Positions 1 to 6,081 of a DNA stretch of 6,081 bases are shown in pieces (within the stretch, counting starts at the first letter, position 1; each line of letters begins with the position of its first letter). The DNA comes from an uncultured Prevotellaceae bacterium (GTDB lineage: Bacteria; Bacteroidota; Bacteroidia; Bacteroidales; Muribaculaceae), in contig CAMFSS010000146.1 in the NCBI GenBank assembly GCA_945983195.1, forward strand, positions 1 to 6,081. Direction: 5' to 3'. The position numbers and the translations under genes were made by a program. A model generated the notes under the pieces. That model was not told the DNA's origin. It did not search any database and saw nothing but the letters and a program-made list of their open reading frames with translations.

Positions 1-97
1 AACCTCGCGAGATTTTTTTGCCCTAAGTCGGACGGCTGTTTTCGGATGCTTACGCCAAAAAAGTGAGCCACAAAACGAAGCCACAAAACGAAGCCAC
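1..97. other. Non-coding region beyond the terminator
   Basis: No gene is recognisable on either strand. Besides the 13-bp repeats, it holds an 8-bp palindrome ctcgcgag at 4-11 followed by a run of seven T at 13-19. On the plus strand this could be the trailing part of a terminator for a convergent gene to the left, but the upstream arm would lie outside the window, so this cannot be tested here. Confidence 0.4.
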
Positions 98-104
98 AAA
101 AAAA
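66..104. repeat. 13-bp tandem repeat, three units (third degenerate)
   Basis: The unit agccacaaaacga occurs exactly at 66-78 and 79-91. A third copy at 92-104 matches the first ten bases but ends in an unbroken A run. That A run is the U-tract of the terminator when read on the minus strand, so repeat and terminator overlap. It probably arose by slippage or duplication of the terminator tail; I see no sign that it is a protein-binding iteron array. Confidence 0.8.
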
Positions 105-136
105 CGGGGGGCACGATTTCTCATCGCGCCACCCCG
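98..136 (-). terminator. Rho-independent terminator of the operon
   Basis: Read on the minus strand, positions 136-105 form a GC-rich hairpin. CGGGG (136-132) pairs with CCCCG (109-105), position 131 is a single bulged base, GGC (130-128) pairs with GCC (112-110), a G-U wobble (127/113) follows, then CGAT (126-123) pairs with ATCG (117-114) around a 5-nt loop. Seven consecutive T (U) residues follow immediately at 104-98. The structure starts 53 nt after the stop codon of the T9SS-cargo gene. Hairpin, U-tract and location all fit an intrinsic terminator ending the whole minus-strand unit. Confidence 0.88.
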
Positions 137-188
137 CATCATCACAAATTATTGTTAAGAAACTGTATTTTCAGTCTTTAGTGCTACA

Positions 189-1988
189 TTACTTCACCAC
201 CTTAACAGTCTTGCCGTTGTTAAGCTTCACGAAGTAAACGCCGTTAGCAAGTCCGGCTGCGTTGATCGAAGTTGTTCCGTTCACGGCTGCCTCTGCCACC
301 TTAACGCCGGCTGCGGTGTAAACCTCTGCCTTTGTTACGTCTGAAGCGGCCTTAACCACGAAGTCATCACCTACTACGTTAACATAGTTAGCCGACTTAA
401 CGGTTACGCCCTTAACGCCTGATTCGCCCTGCTGTACGTGGATATTGAGAACTGCACCCAGGTAGCTGATCTCTACATTTGCCTCACGGCCGGTAAGTCC
501 CTCAGGAAGTGCGCCTACTGTCAGCGTTGTATTTACTACGCCTGTGAAAGCATCATCAGTAGTCATTACATTCTCAAGACCAAACTCAATCCAGTCAGCC
601 TCTTCGCCGTTGTAGTCCTCAGCATATACGCTCCATGCCTCACAGCTGTAGAAAGAGTTGACTGCGAATGTCTTCGACGACTCTGTCTCGGTTGGTGCAA
701 TAAACTCAGTTTCCTCGCTGTCAAGATAGTAGGTCTCTGCAACAATTTGAATCGGGAAGCTCTTCATTGCTCCTACAGTCACATTGTCATCCATATAGTA
801 AGCACCTGCGTAGGGAAGAACAAATGTATGTGTCTCACCACCTGCCGATGCCGATGCAATCACGTATGAGCATACATCATCATAGACTGTATTTTGCAAA
901 TCGTCCATTACAAATGCAGAAGGACTTGCCCAAAGATATTGTGCAAACGAGGTTGCCTCATCCTCTGCCTCAAGCACAACGAGGATATTGTCGTCAATGA
1001 TAAGGTCTGTAGGACGACCGGCTGCATCCTCTCCTGCCACTTCGTTCCAGATGATAGTCTGCCACTGTCTACCTGCTTCATACATAGATTTGTCACCCGA
1101 GCCTGTATAGAGCACATCACCAAGCTCAGCTACGTCGCCATCCTCATCAAGAGTTACCGAGTACACAGTAGCCTTCACATTCAGAGGCTGTGCTCCGCCA
1201 TTAAGGTCGCAAAGATGTGCGCAAATCGATGAAAGCAGATAAGGCTTTGCTGGCTTGCGGTAAAGCTCTGCCACTGCATCAAGCTTAACATCTGTGAATC
1301 CTGCCTCTGTGAAGCCGTACTTGCTGTCAAGCGATTTAGATGATTGGGCATTGTTAATCATTGTACCTCCAATGTATGCTATGAGGTCTGCATCCGGACG
1401 AATATTTGTATTATAGAAGTACTCATTTATGCTTTCATTATATACATACGGATCAATCGAAAGATAATCTACAGTCGTAAAGATGCTGTCACCAAGCTCA
1501 TTGGAAGCCTGAAGGTAAGGAGCTGAATACGATACGAGTTCCGTGTATTTCGGAGTGGTGATTTCCTCGGCTGTCGACTGTGCATAGCTGAAGTCAGAGT
1601 AGTCGGGCAGAATGCCGTCGCAATACTCCCACAGGATTGATGTTGCACCTACCGATGCATTTTTCCAATTCAGTTCCGTATAAGCAGGAACAGCCAAGAA
1701 ACTATATTTCAAGCTACGAGTCATGGGCGTCATTCCAATGTAGGTTGTTCCAGCAGGGCGCTTGTAATAAGCTGCGGGTATTGCAGTGGCAGCCTCCTTA
1801 AGTCCCTTGATTTCCTTCTTTGAGAGTTCACGGGTTGCATCAATGCAGCTTACGTTGCTATAGCGGTCTGCTGCTTTTACTGCACTTTGCTCGAAGTTCA
1901 CATTCTCACGCTGTACGTGACTGGCTTCTTTTGCATTGCCTGCGAAAGCTATCGCTAACGCGGCACCGAAAAGTAAAGATTTTTTCAT
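189..1988 (-). CDS. Secreted protein with BACON-like domain and C-terminal type IX secretion (Por) sorting domain
   Basis: A 599-residue exported protein. Residues 1-19 are a Sec signal peptide (MKKSLLF, hydrophobic core, likely cleavage after GNA) with no lipobox cysteine, so it is not a lipoprotein. Residues from about 527 to 599 form a T9SS type A sorting domain, seen in AEVYTAAGVKVAEA, INAAGLANGVYFVKLNNGK and the terminal KVVK. This predicts export across the outer membrane by the type IX system, with removal of the tail and release or surface anchoring. Residues about 438-521 resemble a BACON/Ig-like beta sandwich: CEAWSVYAED, ADWIEF, a GREANVEISYLGAVLNIHVQQ strand pair and its typical final V-x-Q-Q. 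Residues about 20-430 match nothing I recognise. They contain RPAGTTYIGMTP (77-88) and cysteines at 48, 123, 256, 260 and 373, with Cys449 just inside the BACON-like segment. No catalytic motif is evident. The gene lies 100 nt downstream of the DUF4302 gene, past a hairpin, and ends 53 nt before a strong terminator. The T9SS tail is clear; the function is not. Confidence 0.88.
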   Translation of the reverse strand: MKKSLLFGAALAIAFAGNAKEASHVQRENVNFEQSAVKAADRYSNVSCIDATRELSKKEIKGLKEAATAIPAAYYKRPAGTTYIGMTPMTRSLKYSFLAVPAYTELNWKNASVGATSILWEYCDGILPDYSDFSYAQSTAEEITTPKYTELVSYSAPYLQASNELGDSIFTTVDYLSIDPYVYNESINEYFYNTNIRPDADLIAYIGGTMINNAQSSKSLDSKYGFTEAGFTDVKLDAVAELYRKPAKPYLLSSICAHLCDLNGGAQPLNVKATVYSVTLDEDGDVAELGDVLYTGSGDKSMYEAGRQWQTIIWNEVAGEDAAGRPTDLIIDDNILVVLEAEDEATSFAQYLWASPSAFVMDDLQNTVYDDVCSYVIASASAGGETHTFVLPYAGAYYMDDNVTVGAMKSFPIQIVAETYYLDSEETEFIAPTETESSKTFAVNSFYSCEAWSVYAEDYNGEEADWIEFGLENVMTTDDAFTGVVNTTLTVGALPEGLTGREANVEISYLGAVLNIHVQQGESGVKGVTVKSANYVNVVGDDFVVKAASDVTKAEVYTAAGVKVAEAAVNGTTSINAAGLANGVYFVKLNNGKTVKVVK

Positions 1989-2012
1989 AATAAAATTGCA
2001 ATTAATTATTAA

Positions 2013-2020
2013 TAAAACTA
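2013..2020 (-). promoter_or_regulatory. Possible weak Bacteroidota -7 element upstream of the T9SS-cargo gene
   Basis: On the minus strand, TAGTTTTA at 2020-2013 matches the Bacteroidota -7 consensus TAnnTTTG except for the last base. No TTG-type -33 element lies about 20 bp upstream, and the predicted start site would leave only a short leader before the ATG at 1988. The region is AT-rich, so chance matches are easy. Listed only because the preceding hairpin makes a separate promoter plausible. Confidence 0.22.
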
Positions 2021-2043
2021 TGTCTGTATTTTTCTTGTTTTAT

Positions 2044-2076
2044 GTTCTCCCTCCGCATTAACTGCCGAGGGAGAAC
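2044..2076 (-). promoter_or_regulatory. Strong intergenic hairpin between the DUF4302 and T9SS-cargo genes
   Basis: A perfect 10-bp inverted repeat pairs 2044-2053 (gttctccctc) with 2067-2076 (gagggagaac). After one mismatch (2054/2066), three more pairs (2055-2057 with 2063-2065) close a 5-nt loop. It starts 12 nt after the DUF4302 stop. On the minus strand the bases that follow are ATAAAACAAG, without a U-tract, so it is not a textbook intrinsic terminator. Likely roles are partial termination, or a 3'-end stabiliser or processing site that separates expression of the downstream gene. The structure is visible in the sequence; the role is inferred. Confidence 0.6.
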
Positions 2077-2088
2077 TCTCATTATCGT

Positions 2089-3426
2089 TTATTGAACGTT
2101 TACTACTATCTGGTCCTCTGCCGATGCGCTACTTGTGAGTGTCATGGTCGACGGTACAAGACGCGACGCGCTCTCTATCTTCCAGGTTGTCGACTCCAAG
2201 AGTGCTATAAACTGCTTCACGGCTTCAATGTTATTGTAGTAGTATTTGGCTCCCTTGTCGTAAGTTCCGTCAAAAGCAAACTTTACTGTGTTTGCATCAG
2301 GAGTTGTGGCTGTAAAGTAGATATTGCCCTTGTAGGTTGTTGTGCGGAGCTGCGATTGCATGAAAAGCGATGCCTTCCCTGCTGTTTTGTCGTAGGTGAA
2401 CTGGAAGAAGCGGAATGTCTCTCCAAGCGACGACTTCAGCTCACTTGCAACTGCATTATAGAGGGTCAAAGGCTTGCCCGTAATCTTGGTGTTGTCTATT
2501 CTCCAGGTGTAGCCATTATCGGTAAATAGCTCAGAGAATGCCGGTCCGGCTATCACGGCTGGGTTCTCTGCTACTTCCACAAGCTTTCCGTCTGTTTCAT
2601 CATATACAAACTCCTCCACTACAAGTGGCTCTGCACCCACAGCAGCACGCTGTATCTCAAATGGCACCATAAAACGTATGCCTGTGCTTGTCACAATGAA
2701 GTTGCGGCTCGAAATCTGGGTTATCTCATCGCCTGCCTCTGGGTATGCTGTAAACACGCCCGAAGCGCCTCCTTTCAGCACAAAACGCTCTCCGGTAGCA
2801 TCTGTGAGTATCTGCTTGCCAAATTTTGCGCTCAGTATGTTGGCTTTCATTTGGTCGATTTGTGCCATGTAAGCCTCATCGTCAGTGTCGGCGTCGAGCT
2901 TGCGAAGATAGTGTGTCACGCCCCACTTCTTGCCCTTCAGGCGAACCACATTCTCATCAGCCTCCATAAGCATAAACTCATAGTCGCCATAGTGGCCATA
3001 TCCTGTTTCATCCGTTTCGTCTGATGAAGCATCAGGGTCAATCACATTGTTAGGATTGGCAAAAAGGTGGAAAATGGTGTTGTAGGTGTTCAGTGTAAGC
3101 ACCGGTCCGTTGTCCGAAATCACCTCCCATGCCGATGTCTCGCTCTTAAACTTATTCTCAATCCACTTGTTCTTGCCCGAAATCTTCACCGATCCGTTCT
3201 TGTCGAATGTGAAAATGTAGATGTAGCCCGGCTCGTCTGAGTTGGTGAAGTACTCAAGCACCCACTTGCCGCCGTTCGCTGTAAGCGCATTGGTGTACTC
3301 GTCTTGTGCCTCCTGTGTGCGATCTGCTGCCGACTTGTCGAAAAGGTCATCAACCTCATTCTTGCACGAAGTGGTTGCAGTTGCCACAGTGGCTATGATT
3401 GTTGCTATATATAAGAATTTTTTCAT
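2089..3426 (-). CDS. DUF4302 domain-containing lipoprotein
   Basis: A 445-residue lipoprotein of unknown biochemical role. The signal peptide covers residues 1-20, with the lipidated residue probably Cys21 (context TTSC). Acidic residues follow (KNEVDDLFD), consistent with outer-membrane and probably surface placement. The DUF4302 hallmark begins at once: VDDLFDKSAADR, then a helix leading to GGKWVLEYF (residues 52-60), a beta-rich IYIFTFDKNGSVKI segment, DNGPVLTLNTYNTIFH (105-120), and GDYEFMLMEADENVVRLKGKK (147-167). The N-terminal half (about 25-270) is this domain. The rest (about 270-445) is more beta-strand rich, includes FRFFQFTYDKTAGKASLF, and I do not recognise it. A short Asp/Glu/Ser/Thr-rich loop, ASSDETDETG, sits at 133-142. 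The ATG at 3426 puts the signal peptide in register, with only a purine-rich AAGAAGAA upstream. Genes of this family commonly accompany SusC/SusD and HExxH lipoprotein genes. A substrate-binding or accessory role is inference. Confidence 0.88.
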   Translation of the reverse strand: MKKFLYIATIIATVATATTSCKNEVDDLFDKSAADRTQEAQDEYTNALTANGGKWVLEYFTNSDEPGYIYIFTFDKNGSVKISGKNKWIENKFKSETSAWEVISDNGPVLTLNTYNTIFHLFANPNNVIDPDASSDETDETGYGHYGDYEFMLMEADENVVRLKGKKWGVTHYLRKLDADTDDEAYMAQIDQMKANILSAKFGKQILTDATGERFVLKGGASGVFTAYPEAGDEITQISSRNFIVTSTGIRFMVPFEIQRAAVGAEPLVVEEFVYDETDGKLVEVAENPAVIAGPAFSELFTDNGYTWRIDNTKITGKPLTLYNAVASELKSSLGETFRFFQFTYDKTAGKASLFMQSQLRTTTYKGNIYFTATTPDANTVKFAFDGTYDKGAKYYYNNIEAVKQFIALLESTTWKIESASRLVPSTMTLTSSASAEDQIVVNVQ

Positions 3427-3508
3427 GATTCTTCTTTATTTTTCTCTATATTAATATTTCTATATTGCAATAATTTTCGATTTGCGATAAACGATAAACG
3501 CTCAGCAA

Positions 3509-4630
3509 TTATTGCATATCCTCCACTTGCTTGCGAAGCTCCTCAATATTGAAGTTCTTCTGGCGGATCTGGACCTCTTCACGAAGTGCATCAAGGTCGA
3601 GTCCCCACTCATCCTTAAACCATGTGCGGCAGATGCTGATTTTCTGCTTCAGCACGGCTACGCCGTCAACTCCGTCCTTGTCCTCAACGGCATAAACGAT
3701 AGTTGTAGGACTTCCCTTAAGCGAATACGATACATTGCCCTTGTCATCGGTTGTGGTAACAACTTGGTTATCGGAAATATAGCTCTTTTCGTTGGCTGCA
3801 TCGTTGTTCTTGTAGTAGTACCAGCAGTAGTACACAGATGCCTCAAGGTCATCCTCTCCACCGGGAGCTTCCCAGCCGCGTGCTGCGTATGTGTAGATCT
3901 GCTCCCAGTCCTCATCAGTCAGTGTGATGTAGTTGGCTATCGTCTCGGCGAAGTCCTCACGCATCTGCGAGCTTGCATAGTTTGTTACTATTCCAAGCGA
4001 GTTGATGCGTGGCTCCCACTGGTCCTGCCAGTTGTTGTCGTCATACTTTCCGTTCGATATTGTCTGGAAATCGGTCGGTATGGTCTTCGTCTGGTGCAGA
4101 ATGTGCGAGAACTCATGGTGCATCGTCTTGAAGTAGAACTCGTTCATCATTTCTAAGTTGTTTGTATTCAACTCGTTCACACGGAAAAGCGACACCTTGA
4201 TACCGCCTTCGGCAAGTCCGAGTGTCATTGTTCCGGTCTGAGGATTGTAGGCAGGCGAACCGATAAGGTGAATGATGCGCGGTCCGTAGCTCTTCAAGAA
4301 ATCTTCTCCTACAAGGTCGTCATATACGTCAAACCACAAATATTTTGTCAGCAGTGCAAGGTCCATTGCCTTGTTGTACTCTGCCGGCACGAGGTTGTAG
4401 TTCATGTCGGCGCCCACATCTTGCATCTTGTAGCGGAAGTCAAGGTTGTAGGGTGTCAGGAACTCCTGGATAAGCCACTTGTCGAATTTGTAGGTGTAGC
4501 TGTTGGGGTCGAGCTGATCCTCTGTGTCGGGGAAAATTGTCGGGCCCAGATCATCTTCGCTACACGATGCCGTGCCAAGCAGCGCAAGGGCTGCAAGGGC
4601 AAGCGTCGATATATACTTTATTGTTTTCAT
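3509..4630 (-). CDS. Substrate import-associated zinc metallohydrolase lipoprotein (HExxH family)
   Basis: A 373-residue lipoprotein. Residues 1-22 are a signal peptide (KTIK, then an Ala/Leu-rich core) ending in GTAS before Cys23, the likely lipidated residue. The following SEDD is an acidic stretch like the lipoprotein export signal that sends Bacteroidota lipoproteins to the cell surface. The catalytic motif is HEFSH at residues 172-176: two zinc-binding histidines and the catalytic Glu173. A downstream REDFAETIANY helix (residues 224-234) offers Glu229 as a probable third zinc ligand, as in gluzincins. This arrangement fits the family of HExxH lipoproteins encoded beside SusC/SusD pairs (TIGR04549; related to the putative zinc-binding metallopeptidases of PF15890). 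The C-terminus (about 340-373) is a charged, probably helical or coiled-coil tail. It sits between the susD-like gene (69 nt upstream) and the DUF4302 gene (82 nt downstream), which is the expected context. Protease activity is inferred from the motif; the substrate is unknown. Confidence 0.9.
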   Translation of the reverse strand: MKTIKYISTLALAALALLGTASCSEDDLGPTIFPDTEDQLDPNSYTYKFDKWLIQEFLTPYNLDFRYKMQDVGADMNYNLVPAEYNKAMDLALLTKYLWFDVYDDLVGEDFLKSYGPRIIHLIGSPAYNPQTGTMTLGLAEGGIKVSLFRVNELNTNNLEMMNEFYFKTMHHEFSHILHQTKTIPTDFQTISNGKYDDNNWQDQWEPRINSLGIVTNYASSQMREDFAETIANYITLTDEDWEQIYTYAARGWEAPGGEDDLEASVYYCWYYYKNNDAANEKSYISDNQVVTTTDDKGNVSYSLKGSPTTIVYAVEDKDGVDGVAVLKQKISICRTWFKDEWGLDLDALREEVQIRQKNFNIEELRKQVEDMQ

Positions 4631-4699
4631 ATCCGTATATTTTGTGTGTATTGAGAGATTCTTTTATTTTACGAGTTCATATTTGTTGTCCACTACAAG

Positions 4700-6081
4700 T
4701 TACTGGCCGCCGGCGGGCAGTTGCTTAATGCGGTCGTTTGGCTCAAGTCCTGCCGAAATCACCTCATTCGGTATCTGGAGTGCCTTGCGCGGGTCAAGCA
4801 TTGTCATTGTCTCTGTACGCGACTCCTTGCCTATTACGTGAGTATATTCTATTCCGTAACGCTTCAGGTCGAAGAAGCGCATTCCGTTGTGAACGGTAAC
4901 AATGCGGCGGAAGTGCTGCACGCACTGGAGCAGAGGCTCTATGTCGGCTGTTACGCTATATTCTGCGCTTGGGAAGACCTCATCAATATTGATTTTCTTC
5001 GCAATGCCGTAACCGGGGTCTTTTGCACCGTAGAATTTGTTGATTTGGTCAATCGTAAGTTCTGCATAAATATCCTCCTGACCGTCGTCATTGGCTGTTG
5101 AGCGGAGCGAAAGCTCCCATGCCTTCAGGTCGGCTACTGCTCCGGCTATGTCGCCGAGGAATGCCTTTGCCTCTGCACGGCACATCACTGTCTCTTCGCC
5201 GAAGAACTCTGAGCGTACATTGTGGGCATGTCCGATTCCTGCAACCTTGTCGGTGTACTCAAATAGCTCTCCGAGTGTTCCGGCAAAGTATGTTCCATAT
5301 TCCGATTTGCCTGCCGAGCCGCACACTCCGTTGAAGCAGGGGTGCATTGCAAAGGTCTCGCCGCTTTGGCTGTTGCGCCAGCGCCAGCCCTCCCATGTCG
5401 GGCCGGGGCCCTGAATGGTGGCTCGCTTGGCATCGCGGTTGGTGGCATAGCGTCCGCTTGTCATGTGGCGCAAGAATACCGAGTAGGTCGGAATCAGCAG
5501 GAAGTTGCGCTGATGCGTGATGTTGGTGAAGTAGCGTGCAAAGTCACTGATATAGTAGAACTTCGATGCCTGTGCCCAGATGTCGGTGAAATATTGTGTC
5601 GGGTCTACTCCCTCACCGCCCAGTGCAATGTTAGCATATTTCAGCACGTTCTTGTAGTCGCGGATAAAGAGATAGAAGCGTGCTGCGTAGGCATTGGCTG
5701 CCTGCTTGTTGAAGTGGTACTTCGGCACGTCGTAGTAGCTGTCGTTAATCAGTGGCAATCCCTCCTCAAGGTCCTTCTGGCACTGTGCATACACATCGGC
5801 AAGTGTGCCGCGGTCATATTGCACAAGCACCTTTGTCTCAGGCTTGGTGATATAGGGTATACCCTTGATTGCCTTGCTCAGTTCCGGTCCGCGGTATGCC
5901 TCGCAGAAGATGTTGGCAAGAATGAAGTGTCCGTAGCTGCGAATCAGCAGAGCCTCGCCCTTCACTGCCTTCAGTTCCGGGTCATCGCCCTGTCCCTCTT
6001 CTTCAAGCTGCTCCACACGCTCAAGCACTGCATTTGCGCAGGCTATTGAGTGGAAGAATGCCTCCCACACGCTCGATGGGG
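4700..6081 (-). CDS. SusD/RagB family nutrient-uptake outer-membrane lipoprotein, 5' end cut off by the window edge
   Basis: SusD/RagB proteins are lipid-anchored, alpha-helical TPR-like lids that sit on a SusC/RagA TonB-dependent transporter in the outer membrane and capture its substrate. The visible 459 residues cover most of such a protein (usual length about 500-650). Near the edge is a helix pair with ACANAVLERVE, then GEALLIRSYGHFILANIF, matching the family's conserved 'GEA-x-x-x-R-A-Y-x-x-F-x-L' helix. TPR-like helices follow around FNKQAANAYAARFYLF. The C-terminal RagB/SusD block has FRRIVTVHNGMRFFDLKRYG and then LDPRKALQIPNEVI, the classic family ending. The frame stays open to the last base of the window. 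A GTG at 6068-6070 is in frame but lies inside the conserved helical region, so it is not the start; the signal peptide and lipidated cysteine lie outside. The downstream metallohydrolase gene begins after 69 nt. The substrate cannot be read from this sequence. Family certain; specificity unknown. Confidence 0.95.
   Translation of the reverse strand, partial: PSSVWEAFFHSIACANAVLERVEQLEEEGQGDDPELKAVKGEALLIRSYGHFILANIFCEAYRGPELSKAIKGIPYITKPETKVLVQYDRGTLADVYAQCQKDLEEGLPLINDSYYDVPKYHFNKQAANAYAARFYLFIRDYKNVLKYANIALGGEGVDPTQYFTDIWAQASKFYYISDFARYFTNITHQRNFLLIPTYSVFLRHMTSGRYATNRDAKRATIQGPGPTWEGWRWRNSQSGETFAMHPCFNGVCGSAGKSEYGTYFAGTLGELFEYTDKVAGIGHAHNVRSEFFGEETVMCRAEAKAFLGDIAGAVADLKAWELSLRSTANDDGQEDIYAELTIDQINKFYGAKDPGYGIAKKINIDEVFPSAEYSVTADIEPLLQCVQHFRRIVTVHNGMRFFDLKRYGIEYTHVIGKESRTETMTMLDPRKALQIPNEVISAGLEPNDRIKQLPAGGQ

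Noticed and set aside
66..104. Tandem repeats as a CRISPR array
   Set aside because: The units are 13 bp and directly adjacent with no spacers, and the third is degenerate; this is a simple tandem duplication.
438..1232. Several overlapping plus-strand frames inside the T9SS-cargo gene
   Set aside because: They are short, overlap each other, and oppose a 599-residue protein with signal peptide and sorting tail; no domain evidence supports them.
3483..3501. Gcgataaacgataaacgc between the metallohydrolase and DUF4302 genes as an operator
   Set aside because: It is two copies of a 7-bp AT-rich unit. The outer GCG/CGC pair only 3 bp, with unpaired interior. Too short to call a site.
3512..4156. 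Plus-strand open frame (214 codons) opposite the metallohydrolase gene
   Set aside because: It is entirely antisense to the HExxH lipoprotein, has no recognisable domain, and its ends follow the antisense absence of stops.
4631..4699. Promoter or terminator in the gap between the susD-like and metallohydrolase genes
   Set aside because: No TAnnTTTG element and only a 4-bp inverted repeat (ttgt/acaa) are present on the minus strand; simple co-transcription explains the 69-nt gap better.
5342..6049. Long plus-strand open frame (235 codons) opposite the susD-like gene
   Set aside because: It is antisense to a gene with clear family motifs. Its translation is Cys/Val/Leu-rich without domain pattern, as expected from a codon-bias shadow.
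6068..6070. GTG as the start codon of the SusD-like protein
   Set aside because: The frame continues upstream to the window edge (Pro-Ser-Ser before this Val). The site lies within the conserved helical core and no signal peptide follows, so the gene is simply truncated by the window.

Overview
The window reads as a Bacteroidota chromosome fragment, most likely order Bacteroidales (Prevotellaceae or Muribaculaceae are reasonable guesses). It carries a SusD/RagB-family protein, two lipoproteins with acidic residues just after the lipidated cysteine, a DUF4302 protein, and a secreted protein ending in a Por/type IX secretion (T9SS) sorting domain. Shine-Dalgarno sequences are weak or absent upstream of the starts, as is usual in this phylum. 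I cannot assign a genus from the sequence alone.

All four genes lie on the minus strand and are read from the right edge to the left. In transcription order they are: (1) a SusD/RagB-like outer-membrane nutrient-binding lipoprotein whose N-terminus lies beyond the right edge (4700-6081); (2) a lipoprotein of the 'substrate import-associated zinc metallohydrolase' type with an HExxH motif (3509-4630); (3) a DUF4302 lipoprotein (2089-3426); and (4) a 599-residue Sec-exported protein with a BACON-like beta-sandwich module and a C-terminal T9SS type A sorting domain (189-1988). The gaps are 69, 82 and 100 nt. Genes 1 to 3 look like one transcription unit, almost certainly headed by a SusC/RagA TonB-dependent transporter outside the window. 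Gene 4 lies beyond a strong hairpin without a U-tract, so it may be expressed at a different level or from its own weak promoter. The unit ends at a convincing intrinsic terminator (98-136, minus strand). Just past it lie a 13-bp tandem repeat and about 65 nt in which I see no gene.

Working model (inference): SusC/SusD form the outer-membrane importer, the metallohydrolase and the DUF4302 protein are surface-exposed accessory lipoproteins that process or bind the substrate, and the T9SS cargo protein is an exported partner. No glycoside hydrolase, sulfatase or polysaccharide lyase is visible. A HExxH enzyme is the only recognisable catalyst, so a peptide or protein substrate is at least as plausible as a glycan. 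The least described parts are the roughly 430-residue N-terminal region of the T9SS cargo protein and the DUF4302 protein.
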